Below, piece after piece: positions 45,746 to 55,787 of a DNA stretch of 64,000 nucleotides; positions within the stretch are counted from its first letter, which is position 1; every line of letters starts with the position of its first letter. The stretch comes from Vibrio sp. S17_S38 (GTDB lineage Bacteria; Pseudomonadota; Gammaproteobacteria; Enterobacterales; Vibrionaceae): the NCBI RefSeq assembly GCF_014694375.1, contig NZ_JAAUWW010000018.1:22352-86351 (forward strand), written 5' to 3'. The notes beneath the pieces are model-generated. The model was not told where the DNA came from. It worked only from the letters and a program-made list of their open reading frames with translations, and did not search any database. The position numbers and the translations under genes are program-made.

Positions 45746-46921
45746 CTACACATTGAGTCTTTTCTTACCATCGCAAGCCCCCCATAAAGCAATTGCGCTC
45801 GCCAGCACTACCCCAATCGCAACCGGCCACAAGTTACCCTGAGTAAAATAAGCCACCAATCCACTCACAATAGAAGCAGTAAGAAATTGCATGGAACCTA
45901 ATAAGCCCGCCGCCTTACCTGAGTTATGTTTAAAATACTGCAAATAACATGCATTAGTATTTGGCATAATTCCTGCGTTCGCCGACACCATAATGATAAA
46001 ACCAGCAACGACGCCATATATATGCTGCGGAAAAAGTGTCACTGACAACAACAGAATGACCGCGCCACAAAGTTGCATTTGAATAAATCGAACCAACAAA
46101 ACCGCTGGACCATGTTTTTTCAACAAATAACTATTAAGTCGATTAATGGTAATCAGCCCTAAGACATTCATTAAGAAAAGTATCGAGAATACTTTCTCTG
46201 ATACACCATAATATTCCATGTACACAAATGGAGAGTTCGTCAAAAAAATCAGCATAACGCTAAAACCAAACGCGAGTGCTAATAAATATCCGAATACGGT
46301 TCTTTGTCGTAACACCTCAGAATAAGACATTAGCTTAGGTGTGTTCTGGGAAGTTTTTACCACCGGTTTGGGTACCACAAAAAAAGCATAAACCGCTAAG
46401 ATAAAACCTAATATGCCTAAGAAGATAAAAATAAAGTGCCAATTTAATAAAGCTAAAATTAACGTGCCTACAGACGGTGCAATCGATGGCGCGATCATCA
46501 TAATTAAAGCAATCAGTGAAAATAAACGTGCCGCTTCTCGCCCTTCCGCATTATCACGAATTAAAGCAGGAACGCAGACGATAGCAATACCACCACCAAT
46601 TGATTGAATAAAACGACACGCCCACAGTACTTGTATAGACTGCGCGGATGAAATGGCTACACTACCCAAAGCAAAAATGATCAACCCGATCATCATTACG
46701 ATACGACGGCCGTATTTATCTGAAAATTGACCACCCAACAACTGGCCAATTGCAAGGCCAAAGACATATAAACTGACCGTCATCGCGACCCAATTGATCT
46801 CAACATTGAGATCGGAAGCGATAGTGGGTATTGCTGGCAAGTAAGTATCGATTGAAAATGGACTCAGCGCAAACACGCTTGCTAACAGCACTATCAAGGA
46901 CGCTGAAATAGATTTTGACAT
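45746..46921 (-). CDS. Bcr/CflA-type multidrug MFS exporter
   Basis: 391 aa from ATG 46921 (MSKSISASL), with AGAGG a few bases upstream. Twelve membrane segments are visible. Motifs of the DHA1 Bcr/CflA group are PFSIDTYLPAIPTIASDL, QLLGGQFSDKYGRR and RFIQSIGGGIAIVCVPALIRD. It exports drugs or small metabolites by proton antiport. It is divergent from a marR-like gene with an inverted-repeat operator between them, so the MarR protein probably represses it. Confidence 0.9.
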   Translation of the reverse strand: MSKSISASLIVLLASVFALSPFSIDTYLPAIPTIASDLNVEINWVAMTVSLYVFGLAIGQLLGGQFSDKYGRRIVMMIGLIIFALGSVAISSAQSIQVLWACRFIQSIGGGIAIVCVPALIRDNAEGREAARLFSLIALIMMIAPSIAPSVGTLILALLNWHFIFIFLGILGFILAVYAFFVVPKPVVKTSQNTPKLMSYSEVLRQRTVFGYLLALAFGFSVMLIFLTNSPFVYMEYYGVSEKVFSILFLMNVLGLITINRLNSYLLKKHGPAVLLVRFIQMQLCGAVILLLSVTLFPQHIYGVVAGFIIMVSANAGIMPNTNACYLQYFKHNSGKAAGLLGSMQFLTASIVSGLVAYFTQGNLWPVAIGVVLASAIALWGACDGKKRLNV

Positions 46922-46957
46922 ATTCACCTCTAGAAATTTTATAACAAAATGGTAACC

Positions 46958-46987
46958 TTAATTTATCTTTCTAGCAAGATAGATTAA
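46958..46987. promoter_or_regulatory. Putative MarR operator between the drug exporter and marR genes
   Basis: A 30-bp dyad centred on CTAG (46971-46974), with 11 of 13 base pairs matching: TTAATTTATCTTT on the left and CAAGATAGATTAA on the right. It lies in the 89-nt divergent promoter region, as expected for a dimeric MarR protein that controls itself and its neighbour. Confidence 0.7.
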
Positions 46988-47010
46988 ATAACCTCTTAAG
47001 GTAAAACATC

Positions 47011-47499
47011 ATGACGACCAAAATTCCTGTCTCTACATTACTTTCCTTAGGAACTGACAAGGAAAAACAACGACTATCCTATGAAGAAATCATATTACGC
47101 ATTCATCGGCTCTCTGATCATTTAGCTGCAGATGTTCAACAATATTTGGATCCATATAACCTTCAACAAGCCGATTTCAGTATTTTGATCAGTCTATACC
47201 GTCAAGGGATACCTTACATTTCAAGTCCCACTCAGCTTTATCAAACCATGTTATTTAGCTCCGGTGGATTAACAAAAGTTCTCAAAAGAGTCGAAGATTT
47301 TGCTCTGATTCATCGAATAGATAACCTTGAAGATAAGCGTAGTAAACTGGTTCAATTAACACCATTAGGTTTACAACATATTGAAAATATTTTGGATAAG
47401 ATAAAGCAGTCACGCCATCAAAAATTTTCATGCTTAGAGATTCGAGAACAAAAAGAAATGGAGCTGCTTTTAACAAAATTATTAGCAAGCTGGGAATAA
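47011..47499 (+). CDS. MarR-family transcriptional regulator
   Basis: 162 aa. A winged helix-turn-helix core includes QADFSILISLYRQGIPYISS and SPTQLYQTMLFSSGGLTKVLKRVEDFALI. The wing carries the conserved DKRSKLVQLT (about residues 110-119). MarR proteins dimerise and leave DNA when they bind small aromatic ligands. The divergent Bcr/CflA exporter is the likely target. The ribosome binding site is AAGG. Confidence 0.9.
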   Translation: MTTKIPVSTLLSLGTDKEKQRLSYEEIILRIHRLSDHLAADVQQYLDPYNLQQADFSILISLYRQGIPYISSPTQLYQTMLFSSGGLTKVLKRVEDFALIHRIDNLEDKRSKLVQLTPLGLQHIENILDKIKQSRHQKFSCLEIREQKEMELLLTKLLASWE

Positions 47500-47537
47500 T
47501 AAAATTCTAAAAAGCCTTTCACTAAGCTCTAAACGCA

Positions 47538-47565
47538 AAAAAGCCACTCAATTGAGTGGCTTTTT
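47538..47565. terminator. Bidirectional terminator between marR and tRNA-Pro
   Basis: A perfect 28-bp palindrome: AAAAAGCCACTCAA (47538-47551) and TTGAGTGGCTTTTT (47552-47565), with T-runs on both strands. It serves both the marR gene (plus) and tRNA-Pro (minus). Confidence 0.9.
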
Positions 47566-47571
47566 CAAATG

Positions 47572-47648
<77 letters not shown>

Positions 47649-47659
47649 AGATTGTTGCT

Positions 47660-47712
47660 ATTTATTAGGTTACCAAACTGAGGGTCTCCCTCTGCTCCGC
47701 TATTCCTAAAAT
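47660..47712. other. Scrambled tRNA-Pro-like fragments
   Basis: The words TACCAAACTG (about 47670-47679) and GCTATTC (about 47699-47705), which are adjacent in the intact gene, occur here separated by an unrelated CT-rich stretch. This looks like a second, more decayed tRNA-Pro remnant. The call is tentative. Confidence 0.4.
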
Positions 47713-47715
47713 CCG

Positions 47716-47745
47716 AGATGCGCTATCAAACTGCGCTATTCACCG
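47716..47745 (-). pseudogene. Remnant of a second tRNA-Pro gene (5' half)
   Basis: 30 nt identical to the 5' half of the intact tRNA-Pro (acceptor, D arm and start of the anticodon stem) except for one base. The sequence after it does not continue as a tRNA. It is probably the debris of a tandem duplication. Confidence 0.8.
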
Positions 47746-47941
47746 AGATCCAATCAACAACTTGTTGCTGACTGAGATGCGTATATTACGGATTTAATTA
47801 ACGATAGCAAGGTCTTTACCTCAATTAATTTCATAAATTCAAAAATAAAATTTAATCGATTAATTACTAATCAAGATGCATTCACATATGTCACCAAGTC
47901 GCTATAATTTACACATAACTCTCATTCAATGGAGTCATAAT

Positions 47942-48523
47942 ATGAATGACGATAACGATTTAGATTTATTCCAGCAAATGATGAGCGATGTAAAACCCAT
48001 CGAACAAGATACAACCATTCGCACTAAAGAGCCGTTAATACCAGAAGCTCATTTTGCTCGTCGCCTTGCAGCAGTATCACTTTCGGATCAATATGACGAA
48101 TATCTTTCTTTAGATAATGCGCCGATGCTGCAACCTAACGCTATTTTGGAATATAAAAAAGACGGGATACAAGATGGGGTATTTCGGAAATTACGTTTAG
48201 GCAAATACCCAATCACAGCGAAGCTTGATTTACACCGCCGCACCCTGACACAAGCAAGGGATGACGTGCTCTCATTTTTACGCCAAGCTCAACGTTTAGA
48301 TACTCGCAGTGTACTAATTGTTCATGGTAAAGGAGAACGTTCTAATCCTCCTGCATTAATCAAAAGCTATCTTGCGACTTGGTTAGAACAAATCGCCGAT
48401 GTCATGTGCTTTCACAGTGCCCAACCTTTTCATGGTGGCTCTGGTGCCGTTTATGTGTTGATTAAGAAAAGCCCTGAAATGAAGAACGACAACCGCGAGC
48501 GTCATCAAAAACGCATGAGTTAA
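47942..48523 (+). CDS. smrA: SmrA, Smr-domain endonuclease
   Basis: 193 aa from the ATG at 47942 (MNDDNDLDLF), with GGAG about 9 nt upstream; a frame 22 codons longer lacks family similarity. The C-terminal Smr domain has LDLHRRTLTQAR (about residues 94-105), VLIVHGKGE (about 124-132) and HGGSGAVYV. It matches E. coli SmrA (YdaL) along its length, including LRLGKYP and ERHQKR near the end. Smr domains nick DNA or cleave RNA; the physiological substrate of SmrA is uncertain. Confidence 0.92.
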   Translation: MNDDNDLDLFQQMMSDVKPIEQDTTIRTKEPLIPEAHFARRLAAVSLSDQYDEYLSLDNAPMLQPNAILEYKKDGIQDGVFRKLRLGKYPITAKLDLHRRTLTQARDDVLSFLRQAQRLDTRSVLIVHGKGERSNPPALIKSYLATWLEQIADVMCFHSAQPFHGGSGAVYVLIKKSPEMKNDNRERHQKRMS

Positions 48524-48636
48524 TCTGTTTATTTTTAACACAAACTGTTAAACTCCAGCGCCTAATTCCACTTAAACGACAAATAATATTATTCGTTTAA
48601 GTATTTCCGTTGTGAAACGTCAAAAGAGAGATCAAT

Positions 48637-49707
48637 ATGACAACGCCTCCTTCTGCTATTCGTTTAAATAAATACATCAGTGACTCTGGTTTTTGCTCCC
48701 GCCGTGAAGCCGATAAACTTATCGATCAAGGCCGCGTCACGATTAATGGCTCGATTCCTGAAATGGGAACTAAAGTTCTGCCGACCGATGAAGTTATGGT
48801 TGACCACAAACCTGTGCGAAGCAAAGAAAAACCAATTTATATCGCACTAAATAAGCCTACAGGTATTACTTGTACGACTGAGCGTCATATTGAAGGCAAT
48901 ATCATCGATTTTATCGGTCATCATAAACGCATATTCCCAATTGGCCGCTTGGACAAGCCTTCTGATGGTTTGATTTTTATGACTAATGATGGCGATATCG
49001 TCAATAAAATCCTTCGAGCGGGTAACTCACATGAAAAAGAATATGTGGTACGCGTTGATAAGCCTATTACGGCTGAATTCATTGAAAAAATGGCTTCGGG
49101 CGTTGAGATTTTAGATACCATCACTTTGCCATGTAAGGTCACCAAAGAAACTGATTTTTCATTTCGTATGGTGTTGACTCAAGGCTTAAACCGCCAGATC
49201 CGTCGCATGTGTGAAGCGCTAGGTTACGATGTGTATAAATTACGTCGCGTGCGTATTATGAATATATCTATAGATGGTCTACCAAATGGTAAATGGCGTT
49301 ATTTAACCGATGCCGAAGTAGCAGAGATTCATGACATGATTGAAGGATCTGTGGGTACGGAAGAAGCATCAATGGTAGATGCGGACGGATATACGATAAC
49401 CAAAGCTACTGATGCTAAATTGCACGATGCCCGTATACAAGCAAGAGCTGAAAAAGAACGTGAATTTGCCAAACAACGTGAGCAGCTAAGTGAGCAACAG
49501 CCACAGTTTAAAACTTACCGCGGTAAAGGTGAGTTTGAACGTAAAGCGCGCCTAAATAAAGAAGGTGAGCATTCTGGTGGTAATCGCAGTCGTAACCAAG
49601 ATAAACCAAGCGGCTCAACCCCAAGTAAACCAGCCGCAAAAAGCTCTCGCTTTGGTAATTCAAATAGCAGCACTATTAAAAAATGGACGCCTAAATCAAA
49701 GGCCTAG
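48637..49707 (+). CDS. rluF: RluF, 23S rRNA pseudouridine synthase
   Basis: 356 aa. An N-terminal S4 RNA-binding domain ([20 protein letters not shown]) is followed by the catalytic domain with [19 protein letters not shown] (catalytic Asp about residue 107) and [21 protein letters not shown]. coli RluF modifies U2604 of 23S rRNA. About 100 residues after the catalytic domain form a charged, low-complexity tail rich in Lys, Arg, Gln, Ser and Gly (from about 250), so this copy is longer than the 290-aa E. coli enzyme. Such basic tails often aid RNA binding, which is inference here. Confidence 0.93.
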   Translation: MTTPPSAIRLNKYISDSGFCSRREADKLIDQGRVTINGSIPEMGTKVLPTDEVMVDHKPVRSKEKPIYIALNKPTGITCTTERHIEGNIIDFIGHHKRIFPIGRLDKPSDGLIFMTNDGDIVNKILRAGNSHEKEYVVRVDKPITAEFIEKMASGVEILDTITLPCKVTKETDFSFRMVLTQGLNRQIRRMCEALGYDVYKLRRVRIMNISIDGLPNGKWRYLTDAEVAEIHDMIEGSVGTEEASMVDADGYTITKATDAKLHDARIQARAEKEREFAKQREQLSEQQPQFKTYRGKGEFERKARLNKEGEHSGGNRSRNQDKPSGSTPSKPAAKSSRFGNSNSSTIKKWTPKSKA

Positions 49708-49742
49708 CACAAAAGCAAAATTTCATTTGGTGGAGATAGATA

Positions 49743-49994
49743 ATGGACAGCAGTTGGGGTGACATCTTTCCGTACGTTGCTGGTGCTTTAAAGCTTATTG
49801 TATTAGGTATTGGAGGCTACTACGCTATTAAATGGCATTTTGATGAAGAGCGCAGAGTGAAAGAAGCAGAAGGCGTAGTCTTTGAGGAACCAAGTCTCAC
49901 GAAAAAATTAACACTAATGATTGGCCTCCCAGTCATTCTGGTTCTTCTTATTCTGTTCGTGATTTATGCGACTAACTGGGTTCTCGACATGTAA
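49743..49994 (+). CDS. Small two-helix membrane protein, function unknown
   Basis: 83 aa with a strong GGAG ribosome binding site 8 nt upstream and only 35 nt after rluF, so it is probably co-transcribed. Two hydrophobic helices (about residues 9-29 and 57-79) flank a charged loop (WHFDEERRVKEAEG). I recognise no family. Coding status is supported by the ribosome binding site and membrane-protein-like composition. Confidence 0.75.
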   Translation: MDSSWGDIFPYVAGALKLIVLGIGGYYAIKWHFDEERRVKEAEGVVFEEPSLTKKLTLMIGLPVILVLLILFVIYATNWVLDM

Positions 49995-50149
49995 GCTCTC
50001 AATAGCTTTGAGGCAAAATCTAGCTAAGCAATTTACAGAATCTAGCCCCCGCACATGAGCCTCTGCGAACAAGATGCGAGGGCTTAGATTTTAACGAAGG
50101 CTCACCAATTATCCTCAACCGCTCGCTCATCTCTAATATAGAACCACGC

Positions 50150-50626
50150 TTACTCCCCACATAATTCAACAAATGCAGCCCTAGTTAGGCTTGCTAAATC
50201 CTGCGGCTTTAATTCAATTTCTAGGCCACGCCTGCCAGCAGAAACACAAATCGTCTCAAACTGTTGCGCCGATTGATGGATAAACGTCGGCAAGGCTTTC
50301 TTTTGACCTAACGGACTAATACCTCCCACCACATAACCTGTTACCGTTTGTGCGATCTCAGGATTTGCCATTTCGGCTTTCTTAGTGCCTGCGGCTTTCG
50401 CGGCTTGTTTAAGATTTAGCTTGTTTTCCACTGGTATAATCGCCACCGCAAGATTCTTAGCTTCGCCATTTAAACAAAACAATAAAGTCTTAAATACTTG
50501 AGCCGGATCTTGGCCTAATGCTTCTGCCGCTTCCAATCCATAGCTCGCGGCTTTTGGATCATGGGTATATTGATGAACGGTATGAACAATTTTTTTCTTT
50601 TTAGCAAGATTGATAGCAGGTGTCAT
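50150..50626 (-). CDS. ybaK: YbaK, Cys-tRNA(Pro) deacylase
   Basis: 158 aa, the usual size. It has the YbaK/ProX editing-domain fold with QVFKTLLFCLNGE, VIPVENKLNLKQAAKAAGTKKAEMA and GYVVGGISPLGQKKALPTFI. It removes cysteine wrongly attached to tRNA-Pro by prolyl-tRNA synthetase. It is a stand-alone gene between non-coding gaps. Confidence 0.94.
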   Translation of the reverse strand: MTPAINLAKKKKIVHTVHQYTHDPKAASYGLEAAEALGQDPAQVFKTLLFCLNGEAKNLAVAIIPVENKLNLKQAAKAAGTKKAEMANPEIAQTVTGYVVGGISPLGQKKALPTFIHQSAQQFETICVSAGRRGLEIELKPQDLASLTRAAFVELCGE

Positions 50627-50746
50627 GGTTCAATCCTTGAAGATATTTATTTAAACGAATTGTGATCAATAAAAAGCAGCGCCCTATTTTGACACTGCTT
50701 AGTCAGTTAACAAACTATCGTCGCTTCAATAGCAATTAAATTTCAC

Positions 50747-52417
50747 TTATTGATATTGAATTTCACCTTTCGGCTCGTAGTCTGACACTTTAATTGGATT
50801 ATGTTTTTCCAAATAATCTTTTAATACTTCAGCATCAACAAAGCCAGTATTTACGAACCCTTTTTTATCGGTAATTTTAGGATACCCATCGCCACCAGCG
50901 GCGTTAAAACTTGGTACCGTAAAGCGATACATTTTATTAGGATCGAGTGCCTTGCCACCAATTTTCACATCACTCACTTTGTTATTAGAAACCGTCATTG
51001 CGATACCTGCAAACTGGACATAAGCCCCTGAATCCACAGGCATAGTTCCTACTACATTGAGATAATTAAGCACATCACTGCCCTTCATATCAATATAAGT
51101 CACGATATTGCCAAACGGTTGCACTTTCAATACGTCTTTATAAGTGATATCGCCAGCTTGAATCGAATCACGAACACCACCAGAATTCATTACTGCAAAA
51201 TCAGCGTTCATGCGTTTCATATGTGATAGTGCAATCAAACGACCCAAATTGGTTTGCTTATAACGCACCACATTTCGGTCACCTTCAAGTTTGCCATCGG
51301 TATAAGAAATTTTTACATTCAACTTCTCTTGGCCTTTTTCTTGATAAGGCTTTAAGAATTGATGCAACTCGTCATCTTCCGCTATTTCATTTTGTATAAA
51401 TACTTTTTCCGACTTGCCATTCACATCTACTTTTTTCTTCAAGTTAACCGGAATAAGGTCATAACTCACCATCTTTAATTGACCATTTTTAAACTCAAAA
51501 TCGGCGCGCCCAACATATTTACCCCATTCATGGGCTTGTACGATCCAAGTGCCATTTTGCTGATCAGGGATACAAGATTCACCCGGTTTATAATCCAATT
51601 TACGATGATTCTCTGACTCCATACACACAGGTTCTTGTGAATGACCACCTACAATCATATCCAACTCGCCCTTTGGTAAATAACGAGCTAGTGTGACATC
51701 ACCCGGCGCGTTAATTCCACTGTTGCCATTATCGTAATGTCCCATGTGGGTCACAGCAAAAATAAGATCTGGTTTTTCATGAGCTTCAAGTTGCTCAATC
51801 ACCTTTTTAGCTTCTGCTTTAGGATCTCTAAACTCAATACCACCAATATATTCGGGATTGCCAATCTTAGCCGTATCTTCCGTGGTTAAACCAATGACAG
51901 CAATTTTGATTCCTTGCTCATCAAAAATCTCATACGGTTTGAATAAACGTTTACCTGTTTTTTTATCATAAATATTAGCCGATAACATTGGGAAATTAAT
52001 CCAATCACGCTGCTTCATTAATACCGAAAGTGGGTTATCAAACTCATGGTTACCAACCGCCATTGCATCGTAACCCATCTTATCCATACCTTTAAAATCA
52101 GGCTCTGCATCTTGTAAATCCGATTCTGGAACGCCAGTATTGATATCACCGCCAGAGAAAAGTAAAACACTTCCACCTTCCGCTTCCACCTCATGACGGA
52201 TACCGTCAATCAATGTTTTACGTGCCGACATACCATATTCACCATCTTCATTTTGCCAAAAGCGACCATGATTATCGTTAGTATGAAGAACTGTAAGTTT
52301 ATAAGTCTTATCCGCCAACCATTGATGTTGAGTCGATGAAGTGCCAAGGGAAGAACATGCCGCAAGAGAAGCGACCGCGAGTGCAATCGTTGATGCTTTA
52401 AATACAAACTGTTTCAT
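50747..52417 (-). CDS. nutA: NutA/UshA-type 5'-nucleotidase lipoprotein
   Basis: 556 aa. A lipoprotein signal with lipobox LAAC (Cys about residue 21) indicates membrane anchoring. The N-terminal metallophosphatase domain has LHTNDNHGRF, FSGGDINTG, VGNHEFDNP, THMGHYD and GGHSQEP (metal ligands). The C-terminal 5'-nucleotidase domain has FAVMNSGGVRDSI and TVPSFNAAGGDGYP. It hydrolyses extracellular nucleotides so that the nucleosides can be taken up. The lipobox separates it from the soluble periplasmic UshA of E. coli and matches Vibrio NutA. Confidence 0.9.
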   Translation of the reverse strand: MKQFVFKASTIALAVASLAACSSLGTSSTQHQWLADKTYKLTVLHTNDNHGRFWQNEDGEYGMSARKTLIDGIRHEVEAEGGSVLLFSGGDINTGVPESDLQDAEPDFKGMDKMGYDAMAVGNHEFDNPLSVLMKQRDWINFPMLSANIYDKKTGKRLFKPYEIFDEQGIKIAVIGLTTEDTAKIGNPEYIGGIEFRDPKAEAKKVIEQLEAHEKPDLIFAVTHMGHYDNGNSGINAPGDVTLARYLPKGELDMIVGGHSQEPVCMESENHRKLDYKPGESCIPDQQNGTWIVQAHEWGKYVGRADFEFKNGQLKMVSYDLIPVNLKKKVDVNGKSEKVFIQNEIAEDDELHQFLKPYQEKGQEKLNVKISYTDGKLEGDRNVVRYKQTNLGRLIALSHMKRMNADFAVMNSGGVRDSIQAGDITYKDVLKVQPFGNIVTYIDMKGSDVLNYLNVVGTMPVDSGAYVQFAGIAMTVSNNKVSDVKIGGKALDPNKMYRFTVPSFNAAGGDGYPKITDKKGFVNTGFVDAEVLKDYLEKHNPIKVSDYEPKGEIQYQ

Positions 52418-52571
52418 TGTAAATACCTACTAAAAATGGATAACGCAAAAGTAAAACCTAACTCTCAAGGTAATGAGAATAGTCTAAACCATTTCATTCA
52501 TTTCGGTATCTTCAGCACAAAATTTTGGTAAGACGATCACAAGGACAAAGCGATAAGCTACGGATGAGAGA

Positions 52572-52605
52572 TAAAAAAAATCCAGCGACCTAAATCACTG
52601 GATTT
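52572..52605 (-). terminator. Terminator after kdsA
   Basis: Stem AAATCCAG (52578-52585) with CTGGATTT (52598-52605), followed on the minus strand by a long T-run. It lies 25 nt downstream of the kdsA stop and closes the hemA-to-kdsA gene block. Confidence 0.9.
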
Positions 52606-52629
52606 GATGATGAATATGTTTAATCGAAA

Positions 52630-53505
<876 letters not shown>

Positions 53506-53519
53506 TTATATCTTAGACA

Positions 53520-54428
53520 TTAATGTATGGTGGTTTGCTCGCGATTTAACGCAGATACCTGAACCTTTAACACTTCTATTGAAGGGTCTTCTGGACAGTT
53601 ATCAATAAAGTATTGGAAATCTTCAGCTGCCATTTGATTACACTCGAGCTGCTGATAAATAAAGCCTCGATCTCGAATTTCATAAGGATCATCAGGCGCA
53701 AAGCTAAGCGCAATATTGGCACATTCTAACGCCATTGAATAATCATCTTCATGCATCAATGAACCTTTGGTCACTGCAAGCCATCTTCCAAGAACGGTTG
53801 GATTGTCAGTCTCCATTAAATGCTTTGATTGCAATCGTGCTAATGGACCGTCATAACCAATTAACCAAGCGCGCAATATCGATTTGGTTAAATACTCACC
53901 ATTAAAAGGGTTCATATATAACGCAGGTTCATTAGCCCATTTTAGCTTGATGATAAATTGGCTAGGGAACATTACCCCTTCCATCGGGAAACCTAATTTC
54001 TCACCAAAATACAGCAATAAAGCCCCTAAACTGACAGGGATGCCTTTACGACGTTTTAATACGGTTTCAATAAATGTATTTTGTGAGTCAAAGAAGGTTT
54101 CATGATCCCCTTGAAATTCCCATTGATGATAAAAATAGTGCACAAAGTCTTCAAACTTTCGTTTTTGATCGTTTTCTTGGTCACGTATTTCATCTGCTGG
54201 AATGTCACCAGTATCATTCAATGAATCACTTGAGTGAGCTAAAGCCTGCTCTAGCTCAGTGAACATTTGCTCTAAAGAGGCTTTTATCCAAGCAGTATCT
54301 GATGATGGGTTAATCAAGGAGTTCAATTCAATCGCGCCTTCCAACAGGCTGACTTCATCTAAATCTTGCTCAAACAGATCCATTTCGTCTATTTCAGTCC
54401 CATCTTCTTCTAAAAATTCACTAGACAT
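53520..54428 (-). CDS. sirB1: SirB1-family transglutaminase-like/TPR protein
   Basis: 302 aa from the ATG at 54426-54428, which shares one base with the sirB2 stop (TAATG); a TTG two codons earlier opens the longer frame. An acidic N-terminus is followed by a transglutaminase-like fold (TFIETVLKRRKGIPVSLGAL, about 125-145) and a C-terminal TPR-like part (ALECANIALSFAPDDPYEIR). The family is conserved beside prfA/prmC in gammaproteobacteria, but its function is not established. Confidence 0.9.
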   Translation of the reverse strand: MSSEFLEEDGTEIDEMDLFEQDLDEVSLLEGAIELNSLINPSSDTAWIKASLEQMFTELEQALAHSSDSLNDTGDIPADEIRDQENDQKRKFEDFVHYFYHQWEFQGDHETFFDSQNTFIETVLKRRKGIPVSLGALLLYFGEKLGFPMEGVMFPSQFIIKLKWANEPALYMNPFNGEYLTKSILRAWLIGYDGPLARLQSKHLMETDNPTVLGRWLAVTKGSLMHEDDYSMALECANIALSFAPDDPYEIRDRGFIYQQLECNQMAAEDFQYFIDNCPEDPSIEVLKVQVSALNREQTTIH

Positions 54429-54808
54429 TACCAAGTAGGCACCTTAGTTATGGCAAGATGAGCTGCCCAATACAGCCAACCTAATGCACCAAAGAAAGCA
54501 ATGCTACGAATCAATTTAGTTTTACCCAATTTCAACGCCACAAAACCTAGTGCAATATAAACTAATACGCAGGTGATTTTTTCTGTTAACCAAGGGGCAG
54601 CAGGAGTAAACGGAATAAATCCCGTAATAAAAATTAGTGCAATACCACTGGCCAGTAGCACGGTATCAACAATATGTGGCGTTATTTTTAACCACTTTTT
54701 ATGCAACACCGATGAATCCATCATCATCAAAATATAGCGTAATGTCAGCAAAAAAACGCTTAACGCAATAGATAATAAATGAATATGCTTCAATGACATG
54801 TATAGCAT
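54428..54808 (-). CDS. sirB2: SirB2-family membrane protein
   Basis: 126 aa with four membrane segments (about residues 7-27, 45-65, 70-90 and 98-120) and the start KHIHLLSIALSVFLLTLRY typical of SirB. AAGGA lies 7 nt before the ATG. It sits in the conserved prmC-sirB2-sirB1-kdsA order and shares a base with sirB1. Its function is unknown; the name comes from a Salmonella genetic screen. Confidence 0.9.
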   Translation of the reverse strand: MLYMSLKHIHLLSIALSVFLLTLRYILMMMDSSVLHKKWLKITPHIVDTVLLASGIALIFITGFIPFTPAAPWLTEKITCVLVYIALGFVALKLGKTKLIRSIAFFGALGWLYWAAHLAITKVPTW

Positions 54809-54854
54809 GATTTTCCTTTCTCCAGTAATTCAAATAATTTTAGGCGAATCTTAA

Positions 54855-55712
54855 TTAAGACCAGCAACCTAACGTTACTCGATCGTTATTTCCGTAATCT
54901 TTTTCAGTACTAACTTGATGATAACCAAGTTCAGTAAGTATGTTTCGAACCGCAGCGCCTTGCTCAAATCCATGCTCCATCAGTAACCAGCCTCCATGAT
55001 GCAAGTGTTGGCGAGAGTGTTCGGCAATATAACGTAAATCCGCTAAACCTTTCTCTTTTGCCACCAAAGCTGTTAATGGTTCAAAACGAACATCACCTAA
55101 AACCAAGTGAGGATCGGACTCATCGATATAAGGTGGATTACTGACGATACAACCAAATTGAGTTACATCACTTAATGGCTCAAACCAACTACCTTGTAAA
55201 AAGTGAGCATTGGTTAAATTCAATTTTTGGCCATTACGCGTCGCCAGTTGTTGTGCTTCTGGCTGTAAGTCGATACCTATCACCGTATGCGATGGCAACT
55301 CGGATGCAAGAGCCAGTGCTATTGCGCCAGTGCCTGTACCCAAATCTAAAATATCGCCTTTAATATTACGTTCAGTTAATAACGCAATTTTATCTAAAGC
55401 CAGTTCCACCAAACGCTCAGTATCCGCGCGTGGGATCAAAGTTGAGGGTGATACTTCTAATGGCAGAGACCAAAACTCTCGCTCTCCCACTAAATAGGCG
55501 ACTGGTTTACCTTCAATACGTTGTTGTAGCAAAGCATCAAACTTATGCTGTTGCTCGAGCGTTAACTCACGCTCTGGCCACGTTAATAAATAGCTGCGAG
55601 GCTTATCGAGAATATGGCACATTAATACCGCCGCATCTAACGAGGGTGTATCACTACCACTGCTTTTTAAAGCTTGGGTGGCTTGTTTAAGGTGCCATTC
55701 AATCGAGTTCAT
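54855..55712 (-). CDS. prmC: PrmC, release factor glutamine methyltransferase
   Basis: 285 aa. An N-terminal helical domain recognises release factor; the Rossmann methyltransferase domain has ILDLGTGTGAIALALASELP (AdoMet site, about 118-137) and the catalytic NPPYID (about 189-194). It methylates the Gln of the GGQ motif in RF1, encoded just upstream, and in RF2. The gap to prfA is 75 nt. Confidence 0.95.
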   Translation of the reverse strand: MNSIEWHLKQATQALKSSGSDTPSLDAAVLMCHILDKPRSYLLTWPERELTLEQQHKFDALLQQRIEGKPVAYLVGEREFWSLPLEVSPSTLIPRADTERLVELALDKIALLTERNIKGDILDLGTGTGAIALALASELPSHTVIGIDLQPEAQQLATRNGQKLNLTNAHFLQGSWFEPLSDVTQFGCIVSNPPYIDESDPHLVLGDVRFEPLTALVAKEKGLADLRYIAEHSRQHLHHGGWLLMEHGFEQGAAVRNILTELGYHQVSTEKDYGNNDRVTLGCWS

Positions 55713-55787
55713 GGATTATCACTTATTGTCTACTTCACCTAGCTATCTATTTAACTTAGCTCTCTTTCACTTAGTTTTCAGCTTAAC

